Below, one piece after another: positions 60,601 to 62,814 of a stretch of 64,000 nt of DNA. Position numbers and translations under genes: made by a program. Positions within the stretch are counted from its first letter, which is position 1. Each line of letters starts with the position of its first letter. The DNA comes from Saprospiraceae bacterium (lineage in GTDB: Bacteria; Bacteroidota; Bacteroidia; Chitinophagales; Saprospiraceae): the NCBI GenBank assembly GCA_019638385.1, contig JAHBTW010000004.1, forward strand, positions 1-64,000. The letters run 5' to 3'. The notes under the pieces are model-generated. The model did not search any database. It saw only the letters and a list, made by a program, of their open reading frames with translations, and was not told the DNA's origin.

Positions 60601-61227
60601 ACCTACCAAGTGGACTTCCGGGCTTCCGACCTGGCACGCATACACGGCTACCAGTTTACACTGGAGTTTGACCGGGAAGCGCTCGGATTGGAAGCGGTAG
60701 AGTACAACGTGCTCAAGCAACAGCACATCGGGCTGCGCCGCACGGATGCCGGAGCGATTACCCTGAGCTGGGATCGCAAAGCCGGCGAGGCCATACCCGG
60801 CGCCGATGAAGTACTGTTCAGTCTCGTGTTCCGCGCGCATGAAAAAGTACGGCTCCGCGAAGCGCTGCAAGTGACTTCACAGTACACCAAGGCCGAGGCT
60901 TACGACCGCAACGACCGCTTAATGGATGTGATACTCGAATTCGTACCGTTGCCCGCAGCGACAGAAGGATTCGAACTCATGCAGAATCGCCCGAACCCAT
61001 TTGCCGATTTCACTGTTGTCGGTTTCCGCTTACCGGAAGCCGGGCCTGCTACCATCCATATTCAGGATGCAGCCGGTAAGATTGTAAAGGTGGCGAAAGG
61101 CGAATACGGCGCAGGATACAACGAGCTGCGCATAGAGCGCGACGAACTGCCCGCTTCCGGCGTGTACTATTATACGCTGAAAGCCAATGGGTTTATGGCT
61201 ACCAAGAAAATGGTGATAACGGAGTAA
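36628..61227 (+). CDS. Giant multidomain T9SS-sorted adhesin (~8,200 residues)
   Basis: 8,199 residues from ATG 36628, with a long signal peptide (NSLISCLLIALMIATAGPLMAQ); 36490 is another possible start. Order: a Cys-containing domain (~70-165); a thioester-like domain (~190-350, C237, N295); β-rich sequence; Ig-like repeats (~610-2,370), including eleven 94-residue copies; four SdrD_B-like repeats (~2,470-2,960); DUF11-like, LELNKTFVSA-type and further SdrD_B units (to ~5,540); twelve C...CNDNGT repeats (~5,540-6,720); HYR-like and mixed domains (~6,720-7,780); a carboxypeptidase-regulatory-like domain; a dockerin-like domain (~7,845-7,905); a cohesin-like domain (~7,990-8,110); and a type A sorting domain (NRPNPFADFTVVGFRLPEAG ... 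KKMVITE). It is one intact frame of 24.6 kb. It is probably a very long surface fibre for adhesion, cell-cell contact or matrix building; the ligand is unknown. Confidence 0.9.
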   Translation: MKSFSTPSLTDGYQLPVPAISLFEKPAASLVNSLISCLLIALMIATAGPLMAQSPAIAGAIENEAALEPCSDLQIARVTWAPESQCEASDGKIYVQIEDSAPTGSEYAVSYGYGDKGATKTVSGLRPVDGVLELSGLKPGAYRNIRVMRVGGVCRSAPYNNENAIVHHACSTTTSGLLSTTCGTGTISHTNCLGASVSINRANISPNTHIFTANSYIGCIAYVNNSCNVQTSVPVLCLDYNKAAPTPGNGHAYGTVTFTRVVGNASTTYSNLIAERMNWAICNGASLGYNDAEINAAIWGINGTVTSCNGLCNAAKEAVTSSNLTGVGAQMVFYIPSNSNIQPFIEFTCKTATNTLPVPPNSFAFNCDDGVIVNEYGSGANCASTPDASVSIPSPANVYQVVVEVVYKGTNPGSTIVVTAGGQNYSLNKVTVSGTSSNVHVYRGLLTGNPSSVTHNSATGSCGSGAGLQSVVVYAFRNTTIKQASTVQFTGLSGYCDLQSFVLPIPTYSGPRNVTVSLPISELTTDNRFLTIIATAGAVTASTTIYGPSGTCCLAIPTITLNNVPGNVSSVTIQIDTRSTSNPGGGASGCGQSWVIAGLAHIDVQCPCLITVSTQPQGATICSGGTRTLTAAATATSGTPAYQWQSSPNGSTWTNISGATNASYTTPALSTTTHYRVVVSAPGCSSVNSNAAVVTINNVTAGAVGADQTICTGGNPATLTTTTAATGSGTLSYQWQRSTTNCSTGFSNISGATSATYTPPAGLSQTTHYRRIVTSTLNGVACTATSNCVTVTVVPGPSISVHPVGQSFCESGSHTMSVTASGGVPPLTYQWQSSSNGTTWSNILSGTGSSYTASGVTATTYYRVLVGSGAAGCSSVTSNTATVTINSKPLAVITCQDDPLLTRTVSNSAQTCSPMTSYGYYSGNLVDNWTTEKHWNVSGATFLEYANGTARLQMQAVNKANSSLVFNITTILRGRTYSPPAGSPKENTQCVGDVNNSDWYYYTEIEGVLEGANALAGGVVTFTRMGEAFQVGTGANLNAATVFGASGWLNTVVKKQPDSGTLFTANPTHGDFNVNLSGATLPNVSAACLSICVGESVTLTANGLAGKSPYTYLWSTGATSQNITVSPTVTTTYSLTVTDANGCTNTDQVVVQVNNVTPGTVGSNQTICVGGDPAAFTVTQAASGGGTITYQWQSSTTNCSTGFTNISGATSATYDAPAGLSQTTYYRRIATATLNGVVCSANSNCITVTVVPDPGISITVPGATVCVGATVTLTATPSNGTGTCTIQWQSSTTGTGGWTNISGQTGTTYNAPTATAGTMYYRATYTCTGSGCDAATSNTATVVVTPDPSISITPTNSTVCVGGTATLMATPNNGTGTCTIQWQSSTTGTGGWTNISGQTGTTYNAPTIVTGTRYYRATYTCTGSGCDAAASNVATVVVTPDPTITITPDDNLVCVGGTVILTATPSNGTGACTIQWQSGASETGPWTNISGQTGTTYNAPTTTTGTRYYRATYTCTGSGCDAAASNVATVLVSPDPTIGITPANSTVCVGGTVTLTATPSNGKGICTIQWQSGTSASGPWTNISGQTAITYSAPTTTAGTMYYRATYTCTGNGCDAAASTVATVVVTPDPSISITPDNSTVCVGGTVTLTATPSNGTGTCTIQWQSGTSASGPWTNISGQTGTTYNAPTATAGTSYYRATYTCTGSGCDPAASNTATVVVTPDPSISITPDNSTVCVGGTVVLTATPNNGTGTCTIQWQSSTTGTGGWTNISGQTGTTYNAPTVTAGTMYYRTTYTCTGSGCDAATSNVATVTVNPDPTITVTPSNPVVCVGGSAVLMANVSGGLGTCTIQWQLSPTGTGGWITISGATGTTYPALTDVAGTMYYRAIYTCTGNNCDAATSNVAEVTVIPDPSISITPSSATACVGGTVMLTATPSNGTGACTIQWQSSATGTGGWADISGATGTTYSAPTAVSGTRYYRAVYTCTGSGCGTATSNTALVVIIVDPSISINPPANTVCVGGSLTMLATVNGGAGTCSIQWQSAAAPGGPWTDIAGADALIYNPDVSAEGLTYYRATYTCTGSGCDPAASNVASVLVTPGPQATVTPANLSVCVGANAVLSAMFSGGAGTCSIQWQISDNNLTWVDINGATSATYGPSTDMVGMKYYRVLYTCTGGGCTVATSNVATVTVVPDPTISINPVSTTVCVGGMAPLTANTAGGAGTCTIQWQSSANVGGPWANIPGANGATYNAATTAAGTTYYRATYTCTGSGCDAATSNTAAVIVVPDPNITVDPVGAVFCISGSHSMSVTATGGTPSLTYQWQSSPDGTTWTNIIGANADTYTTPIITVTTHYRVIVSASGEGCGADTSAPAIVVINPPATANAGPDQTICATGTATMAGMIGGAATSGTWSTSGTGTFNNPNQPNAVYTPSAADIAAGSVILTLTTNDPAGPCPAVSDQMILTIEPVGSLGNFVWEDLNRNGLQEGNEPGINGVTVNLYADADQNGMPDGPAIATTTTAGGGFYNFPNLCAGNYIIEFVTPGGGYLATTQLNNLNKDPNDSDANPLTGRTGTIPLTPGENDPSNDAGFYRTASLGDFVWNDYNRDGQQQPNEPGIDGVTVNLYADADQNGTPDGPAIATTTTAGGGFYNFPNLTPGGYIVEFEGPTGFDPTLQNVGPDATDSDANPTTGRTGTIVLQSNENNITIDAGYYQAASLGDYVWEDLNRNGLQDGNEPGIDGVTVNLYTDDDQNGIPDGPAIATTTTANGGFYLFDDLKPGNYVIGFESLTGYFGTIKLNNTNKDANDSDADPITGLTGSIPLASGEDDLSNDAGFYQLAALGDYVWEDLNNDGQQQGNEPGIDGVTVNLYADADQNGIPDGPAVATQTTMNGGFYNFTGLTPGGYIVEFAAPDATYKASPQNVGPDATDSDADPLTGRTATVVLQSGETNNTIDAGFSRYDLALTKVLASTTPGPFQQGSTVAFDITVTNEGSIAANNVVVTDRLPVGLTITGFDALGSGTIDNGNATYTIPALAIGESRTFRVITQIAANFQGFSLTNVAEITTDDGDDIDSTPDNNVPTEDDQDQVTVPINQTASVDIEKATNGQDADTYAEAVIVLIPDNPVPTITWTYVVTNTGTLDLTNLVVTDDREGAVCTIPFLASGASTTCTKAAPAMRGVYANLGTVVAQPVDNNGNPHGPTVTDSDPSNYVGIYINVDKQADKTEICAGETVTFTLTVRMLGGGPGLQLRDISVVDDNLPAGTMLMPYGQYWTGGDLNGNGYIDFIDNNNDGQSDEEFVWTYSLVYNGTTTNTAMDEASVWFNGFDTGLMPMGMDQVTVTVNPDRCARLGDYVWLDTNGNGIQDDGPTGVNNVTVNLLDGNGNFITNTTTDPTGFYEFTGLIPGSYIVEFVLPAGSVFAPQNQGDDALDSDADPVTGRSHVITLVNEQSDLTIDAGLYPPIDIELNKTFVSAVLQPNGTYDVTYTITVNNLGGPDDYDLTDLPAFDDDITINSASFTSDIPTGGALAGSGPWTLADDQPIVAFATHTYTLLVNVSMNTNDGIGDDLYTACSSTNGTPQPGEGLFNRASVDTNNDGIPEDSADACGDLPNIVLEKTFASATVQPDGSYNVTYNINVTNNGGAAGIYTLTDTPGFEDDVTINGGSYSGGLVCCGAFINNFTGNPGTLTLVTNSPLGAGLTDVFSVTFNVTLDLTGTVNDGGDDVYTACGTGGPNGNGQPGQGLYNLAQIDTNNDGTPDVSDDACGDLPNVILDKTFVGATVQPNGSYNVVYTIAVTNNGGATGTYSLTDTPGFDDDVTINSGSYAGQAAGALNTTGSTTLATNASINAGATHTYTLTFNVTLDLTGTLNDGGDDVYTACGTGGPNGNGTPGQGLYNLAELDTNNDGQPDVSDDACGDLPNVILDKTFVSATPLPNGTYNVVYTIAVTNNGGATGTYSLTDTPGFDDDVTINSGNYAGEAAGTLNTTGTTTLTTNNSIAAGTTETFTLTYNVTLGLDANSTDGGDNVYTPCSVGGPNNNGQPGQGMYNLAEIDITGDGQPDRSDDACGDLPLYDLALTKDLANTGPFMQNSQVVYTITVTNEGGIDATNIVVTDRPQTGLVLTGMNPMAGVTNNNDNTFTIANLAQGASISFEVIYTISATFQGTSLTNIAEITQDDPFDDVDSTPDNDVPTEDDQDEVTVPVQQTYDLALSKTLSSAGPFTQGSSVTYTITVTNEGSLNASNIEVTDRPETGLSYVSSNLPAGVTYNGNDQFTVASLAQGASISFTVTYQIGATFQGTSLTNVAEITEDDGDDVDSTPDNDVPTEDDQDEVTVPVQQTYDLALSKTLSSAGPFTQGSSVTYTITVTNEGSLNAANIEVTDRPETGLSYVSSNLPAGVTYNGNDQFTVASLAQGASISFTVTYQIGATFQGFTITNVAEITEDDGDDFDSTPDNDVPTEDDQDEVTVPVEQTASVDLEKATNGQDADTFEESVIVLVPNIAPTITWTYVIANTGTLDLTNLVVTDDQEGQVCVIPFLAAGASTTCTKTAPAIRGHYTNLGTVVAQPVDVNGDPHGGTVTDSDPSNYVGLFINIDKEADKEEICAGEEVTFSLTMRMLGGAPGVQFRDVSVMDSNLPMALTPYGTYWIGGDDNGNGFLDFGEEFVWGYSLIYDVTTTNTAMDVSTVWFLGNNTGLMPMGMDEWTVTVNPDRCASIGDYVWLDTNGNGIQDDGPTGVGGVTVNLLDGNGNFIRNTTTDGTGFYEFTGLIPGDYMVEFVLPAGNVFAPQNQGDDALDSDADPITGRSHVVTLVNGQSDPTIDAGIYPFPDLELNKTFVSAALQPNGTYNVIYTITVANTGGPGQYDLTDTPGFDDDITINSASYTSNAPGNAGNALAGNGPWTLANDQPIVGFATHTYTLVVNVSMNLNDGQGDDTYTACGSTTGTPQSGEGLYNLAALDTNNDGIPDATADACGDLPVLELSKTFVSATRTSQGAYTVVYNISVTNGGGEGQYDLTDTPGFDDDIIPASASYTSNAPGNAGGALAGTGPWVLANDQPIAANTVHNYTLTVNVLYDLDDQTGDNVYTACGANGQQPQPGEGLFNRAAVDTNNDGIPEDTTEDCGDLPLIDLELDKSVNIIFPPIGTQVVFTVVVTNAGPITATGVEVTDQLPDGFTYVSHTGTGAYNPATGLWEIGTIFPGSGATMQITATVNATGSYVNYAEVTFANEDDIDSTPDNGVDTNGNGICADDPDDEDDGDCAEVFPQPTVDLELDKEVSNATPNIFEQVAFTVTLTNQGPSTATGIIVFDNLPNGFTYVSHTTTQGDWSPVSAHWNVGTLQPGQTEVLTIQVTVNATGNYRNEAYVLSCNEFDIDSTPGNEPDTNGNGDCDDDAGDEDDGDCATVTPNDPIDIELDKSVSQTTANVGDVVTFTLDVLNRGPGTATGVVVRDDIPSGYTGITAISGGGVYNSTDNTIIWNIPSLAAGASVQFTFQAQVLATGNHVNSAEVIAHNEVDIDSTPDNGVDTNGNNNCIDDAGDEDDGDCATVIVNPCEIVATINEVICDDNGTGLDPSDDTFTVLVTVTGTSTSGTWSSNAPNSGVYNIGTQVALGPFPISQFGAGNSVIFNIFDANLPGCFDRIEFTVPQPCSDECVLSVTQSQPICDPGLDLFDPADDLFSFGLTINTTNGGSATGWTAFIGGLPVATGNYGPATVTTFGQFLISGGAVCVTIVDNDDPTCTETICVVPPAPCPVDGCELRVTFTNPVCNDNGTPSDPSDDTYTFTAVVTRLGAGNSTFGWQSNDPTQPAGAYGQVLTFGPYLISQGNRVINFNDFLFPDCQEQVVVVAPQPCSNQCVVTASLINVTCNDNGTASNPNDDVFFVTFTVTGNNGGPNWTATASNAGASFTVPATAYGANVTVGPFPISGGNVNIVANAATPGCISNLTVDAPATCSPICAITANVVVNAECNDNGTPGIPGDDTYSFSVLVTGNNTGSNGWRTIINGILFTGAYNQATVISGLPIVPGQTSITVLFTDADNASCQTQIAVATPPETCSNQCNISATVIATVCNDNGTPVDPSDDVYTVVIEILGNNNNTTWTATGPGGVSQSGTYPGIAVFDGFSISGGDRQFQIWDNGDPQVCRVTVTAQAPPTCEVCQIEAQALNIQCDDNGTPQADDDTYSFDVLVTGFNTSPLGWRQLHPVFGVTQPQNFGQYGVLEHYTGIQIGMDTTLIIADRGSAACIFYLTVQSPPACPYCVIEAEVADIECDDNGTGTNADDTFSFNVTVTGLNTSGSWQGTANGTPISGPYNTPVTLSGFPIAGGPLAVVIHDLNEEECSTGLFTVTPPAPCSDLPPCDISVVVDSVLCNNMGTPIASDDTYSFYLLLDGQGLTGTGWTASNGLTGTFGVGAVYAGFPIGQNANFTIVANITNGCAAAVFVNSPPHCSGCVLEAQLLSTICNDNGTPLDSSDDTFTVSVTATSIGGNTGYLVYDGISPVPTFGVYGGPPVVLGAYNVASVTIVLVDVVTQSCRDTIVVNNPCVPAPCVISADAQNIVCNDNGTPGSPDDDTFTFGLRVTGSNTGSGWVATGGVNTTGSYGETVILGPFPISGGQICITVTDIDDPNCTDVICITPPPACSGDCSIAATATNIVCDDNGTEDPIDDTFTFELSVSGINVGASTGWNTIGDVAANGSYPTTVTLGPFLHSDGALTFTVRDNIGNCSVELTVEPPTDVIIDCPDDVSELTFERNVQVVTGALTATDAVLAAGDSLCWLPDQLTPAGARRYDLLRFKTDDNIADGEVYTFVLLSQMALNNAPAPLPNPMVDGAGAIFEGEYDFSNPCCNVLTAADAPFAGLYNPTFNAADLGLAGYTAVQQMSLRLKPGQEYTILTTTWAPGTLGNYAWAMYSYDALPLLQATGNMAPIAGVAAPVTYDLICTDVDSILNNTTYTGEPEVTGTCGLDFVGYEDVVTGGGCADQLIITRIFTAQGLKFPLDSCDQQITIRKAVLADVVWPRLSAMYPCEAVFLTDANDNPHPTLTGYPFVMTAFGAVDLNTDYCNLSAAYVDTRVSTCANAYEVHRLWTVTDECDPTATATFTQILKVGDFEGPIVECPIFEHYCPVIQDSIMIFPTDPFECSATILVPLPEVTDNCSDNWSVTTHIVNAQGTVLYTILPGAPRTVTGVGIGDYVFRFIVTDECGNTTVKECAFRVMDTQEPVAICQGAINLSLGGQGLARLYTTSVNLGSYDNCGIASIHLRRMHTRNTTDCELLDEADWYWSDWGPYVQFDCCDAGQYVMVEMRVTDIHGNENVCWLNVLVEDKTVPTCVAPAPVTVACDALPAGFDPYNTAQLTQLFGTAHVTDNCSAFVEEFAPVVNLDSCGFGTIIRRFRAIDLVGNISPGNFQQIVTITNVTHYAIRFPADVETDCIQNVDTTRVYEIGCDRITTTHRDTILPAVGQECYIVRRTYSVINWCEWNGISAPVVISRDENCDLIAGNEAVWVLRRPDTTFIDRDSLEHNLLPLAGTKGTICDGATNPDGYWRTEQSNGYWQYTQFIKVYDTIQPVIVFTQPEPFCTVDSTCQTTVTYPFTLTENCDFDTARIVILLDADANGTIDADLTNTGVLHGTYPNYIIQGVFPLGNHRFVVTAIDRCGNSSETTNLPFSVVDCYVVDPICYNGLIVNLAPVTPAVDLDGDGDLDAAGVQIFANELGLCSLEDCNGPVTLSINRVGETPNREQTSLWLTCDDRYSVLVEIYVWDSAFNPYSVQPDGTIGGPNYKYCTAQVFVQDPDYLCPNCDDSNLTADLAGHIVTEADKPVQNVTVTLAGPITMEEVTGLEGTYGFEELPMHHNYTVTPMKDHDHLNGVTTLDIILIQRHLLGIQPLDSPYKLIAADANNSGAITTLDLIEIRRLVLGDIDQFSSNTSWRFVERSYVFPVPTNPWFEDFPEMTVKNNLTACDFNVDFIGIKVGDVNLTANPNSLTDIEERGSGDVFGLRIQDWAMNVGETYQVDFRASDLARIHGYQFTLEFDREALGLEAVEYNVLKQQHIGLRRTDAGAITLSWDRKAGEAIPGADEVLFSLVFRAHEKVRLREALQVTSQYTKAEAYDRNDRLMDVILEFVPLPAATEGFELMQNRPNPFADFTVVGFRLPEAGPATIHIQDAAGKIVKVAKGEYGAGYNELRIERDELPASGVYYYTLKANGFMATKKMVITE
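37190..37675 (+). other. Thioester-domain-like segment of the giant adhesin
   Basis: Within ~residues 190-350 the sequence PVLCLDYNKAAPTPG (C237), then AERMNWAICNGA and EINAAIWGING (N295), follows the order of Gram-positive thioester domains: a Cys in a CxD-type strand, then Φ-Q-x-x-Φ-W. Here the Gln position is Asn. The resemblance is by eye and needs a structure prediction. Confidence 0.4.
40390..43488 (+). repeat. Eleven tandem 282-bp Ig-like repeats in the giant adhesin
   Basis: Units start near 40390, 40672, 40954, 41236, 41518, 41800, 42082, 42364, 42646, ~42930 and 43207. Each codes ~94 residues with SISITPDNSTVCVGG-type start, TIQWQSS, TTYNAPT and YYRATYTCTGSGCDAA. Units 1-6 are very alike at DNA level, later ones more diverged. 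A more distant copy follows at 43489. Two Cys per unit suggest a disulfide. Confidence 0.9.
44032..45498 (+). repeat. Four SdrD_B-like repeats in the giant adhesin
   Basis: Starts near 44032, 44401, 44764 and 45133; each ~122 residues with LGDYVWEDLNRNGLQ, GIDGVTVNLYADADQNG, GGFYNF and a DSDADPLTGRT-like Ca2+-binding stretch. Two more single units are at ~46662 and ~50750. SdrD_B domains form rigid Ca2+-dependent stalks in staphylococcal adhesins. Confidence 0.88.
45895..47445 (+). repeat. Segmental duplication, copy A, in the giant adhesin
   Basis: The block ASVDIEKATNGQDAD ... MLGGGPGLQLRD ... GDYVWLDTNGNGIQDDGP ... LNKTFVSAVLQPNGTY reappears as copy B at ~50020-51537 with the same domain order. 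Confidence 0.85.
47446..48830 (+). repeat. Three further DKTFVSAT-type repeats in the giant adhesin
   Basis: Units begin near 47446, 47920 and 48373 (after a related unit near 46999). They share the pattern VILDKTFVGATVQPNGSYNV, DTPGFDDDVTINSG and a closing acidic NNDGQPDVSDDACGDLP. The second and third are nearly identical in DNA. Confidence 0.85.
49210..50007 (+). repeat. Two near-identical 399-bp DUF11-like repeats
   Basis: The unit YDLALSKTLSSAGPF ... GLSYVSSNLPAGVTYNG ... TPDNDVPTEDDQDEVTV begins near 49228 and again 399 bases later (133 residues). Almost every base agrees, pointing to recent duplication or conversion. Confidence 0.9.
50020..51537 (+). repeat. Segmental duplication, copy B, in the giant adhesin
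   Basis: ASVDLEKATNGQDAD ... MLGGAPGVQFRD ... GDYVWLDTNGNGIQDDGP ... LNKTFVSAALQPNGTY mirrors copy A (45895-47445) about 4.1 kb away, with the same order of domains but more substitutions than the 399-bp pair. Confidence 0.85.
53253..56780 (+). repeat. Twelve C...CNDNGT repeats in the giant adhesin
   Basis: About 90-110 residues each, starting CxIxAxxxxxxCNDNGTP and continuing xDDTFTFxVxVTGxN, a GPFPISGG-like turn and a closing Pro-Cys. The second copy has lost the DNGT part (CDPGLDLFDPADD). I cannot name the family; the acidic DNGTPxDPSDD could bind Ca2+. Confidence 0.85.
60160..60345 (+). other. Dockerin-like segment of the giant adhesin
   Basis: Two linked motifs, NGVTTLDIILIQRHLLG and DANNSGAITTLDLIEIRR, match the duplicated Ca2+-binding loop-helix of type I dockerins. 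A cohesin-like domain follows in the same chain at ~60595-60950 (YQVDFRASDLARIHGYQF). Confidence 0.65.
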
Positions 61228-61281
61228 AGGCTCCGTTGAAAAGAGCACTTTTAAGAATGTGTAAATTTGTTTTATGTGATT

Positions 61282-61321
61282 GGGGGGAGGCCTTCTGCTA
61301 AGAAGGTTTCTCCCCCTTTTT
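61282..61321 (+). terminator. Terminator of the giant adhesin gene
   Basis: gggggaggccttct pairs with agaaggtttctccccc around a gcta loop, followed by five T, 55 bases after the stop codon. The remaining bases to 61517 show nothing else. Confidence 0.85.
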
Positions 61322-61517
61322 CCGAAACGAATGCACCGGAACAAAGAATCGGGAAGCCATTCTTACAGGAATGCAATAAGAATTTTTCGTGTGATTATGA
61401 TTTGATGAGGCGGTTGCTCTTCGGAGTGACCGCTTTTTTTATTCCGGGGCTAACGATGAAAAGTTTCCGGTGTTTCTTACCTGTCGGCGCGAGATTCCAT
61501 CTGATTGGCCCGCCGCG

Positions 61518-62426
61518 CTAAAACCAGTCATCGGTTAATGCTTTGTTCACCATGGCGCCGGCGAGATTTCCGCTGTAAACGGCATTGGCCACGGAACGCA
61601 TCATGTTTACATTATCGCCACAGGCAAAAACACCCTCCACGGTTGTTTTCTGAAAGGGGTCGGTCTTGATGTAGCCGTGTTCCGTCAACTCGCAGCCCAA
61701 AGCGGCAGGAATGTCGGAATGCTGCACAAATGGAACGGCTGCGTAAAGCGCCTGGAAAGCGACCTTGGTTCCGTCGGTGAAGATCACATTTTTGATGTGT
61801 CCCTTTTTTTGTTCTAATTTATGAATGTCGGTTTCCACTATTTTAATGTTGTGCCGCTGGAATTTGCTGATTTGTTCGGCAGTGAACTCGGCCTTGCCCG
61901 TCGTCAAAATGGTCGTATCGGCAGTGAGGTTATTCACTAAGGAAGCTAAGTGAAATGCCCGCTCCCCGTTGGCCAAAATGCCGGTTTTTTGTCCGAGCAA
62001 CTCGTACCCGTGGCAATATGGACAGTGTACTATAGAAATCCCCCAACATTCCGCAAAACCTTTTATGGCGGGCAGCTTGTCTTTTATTCCGGTGGCAAAA
62101 ACCAATTTCTTCGCGTGAAATTCCTCGCCCGATTTGGTGGCAATTAAAAACCCGTTTTCCGTTTTCATTCCGTGTACGGCCAATCCGCGCACCAATTTGA
62201 CGGTAGGGTACTTCAAAACCTGTTTAAGGGCTTTTTTCGCAATGGCCGCCGGTTTTTTCCCATCCTGCGTAATGAAATTATGCGAATGGGGCGTTTGACG
62301 GTTGCATGGCATCCCGCTGTCAATAATCAGCACCTTGCGCAAGGAACGACCCAGTGCCATGGCCGCGGAAAGCCCGGCGTAACTTCCACCGATGATGATG
62401 GTGTCAAAGTTTTTTCGGTTGGTCAT
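61518..62426 (-). CDS. Thioredoxin-reductase-like NAD(P)/FAD oxidoreductase
   Basis: 302 residues from the ATG at 62426 (MTNRKNFDTIIIGGSYAG). The FAD-binding GGSYAGLSAA, a redox CxxC at C135-C138 in CPYCHGYE (the same residue numbers as E. coli TrxB), an NAD(P)H-binding region (GQKTGILANGERA) and the C-terminal FAD motif EGVFACGDN are present. CPYCHGYE is typical of a TrxR-like branch that includes small-molecule dithiol oxidases such as GliT, so the substrate may be a low-molecular thiol rather than thioredoxin. YpdA/Bdr, the bacillithiol disulfide reductase, lacks this CxxC, so that role is unlikely despite bshA in the window. The promoter at 62479-62510 supports this start. Confidence 0.9.
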   Translation of the reverse strand: MTNRKNFDTIIIGGSYAGLSAAMALGRSLRKVLIIDSGMPCNRQTPHSHNFITQDGKKPAAIAKKALKQVLKYPTVKLVRGLAVHGMKTENGFLIATKSGEEFHAKKLVFATGIKDKLPAIKGFAECWGISIVHCPYCHGYELLGQKTGILANGERAFHLASLVNNLTADTTILTTGKAEFTAEQISKFQRHNIKIVETDIHKLEQKKGHIKNVIFTDGTKVAFQALYAAVPFVQHSDIPAALGCELTEHGYIKTDPFQKTTVEGVFACGDNVNMMRSVANAVYSGNLAGAMVNKALTDDWF

Positions 62427-62478
62427 TGGTTGATTTGGTTGAATTTGGAGGAATTTTGCTGTTGCTTGGTAGGCTTCA

Positions 62479-62510
62479 CAAAGATACAAGACTTTCAAGA
62501 AGCAGGCAAA
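62479..62510 (-). promoter_or_regulatory. Promoter of the TrxR-like gene
   Basis: On the minus strand TTTG (62510-62507) and TATCTTTG (62486-62479), 20 bases between TTG and TA. The predicted start of transcription is ~45 bases before the ATG at 62426 and lies inside the in-frame upstream extension, so that extension is not translated. Confidence 0.7.
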
Positions 62511-62814
62511 AACGGCGGGCGTACCGGAATACTTATCCGATCGTCTTCGACGAGAAATGCGATAAGTTACTGATTTACAGAATTGAATGTCAGGAGGCGT
62601 GCGAATAGTAGGTTCCTGTCATGAGACAGGAACCAGCGATTGCTTTTTAAATTTTTTGATAGGAAGGCTGATGGCCGGCGGGGTGATAAGACACTGTAGT
62701 ACAGCAATTCCGAGACGTGCGGATAGTGGGTAGAACCCACTAAATTGAGGCACTATGGGATATCACGCCAGCAGGAGCGCGGATGAGTTCGAATACGGCT
62801 GAAGGTGTGTTGTG
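62511..62814. other. Gene-free stretch with two hairpins
   Basis: A 10-bp-stem hairpin (ggttcctgtc atga gacaggaacc, 62612-62635) and an 8-bp-stem hairpin (tagtgggt aga acccacta, 62724-62742) are each preceded by a similar lead (cgtgcgaatagtagg and cgtgcggatagtggg). No gene is seen. Confidence 0.6.
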
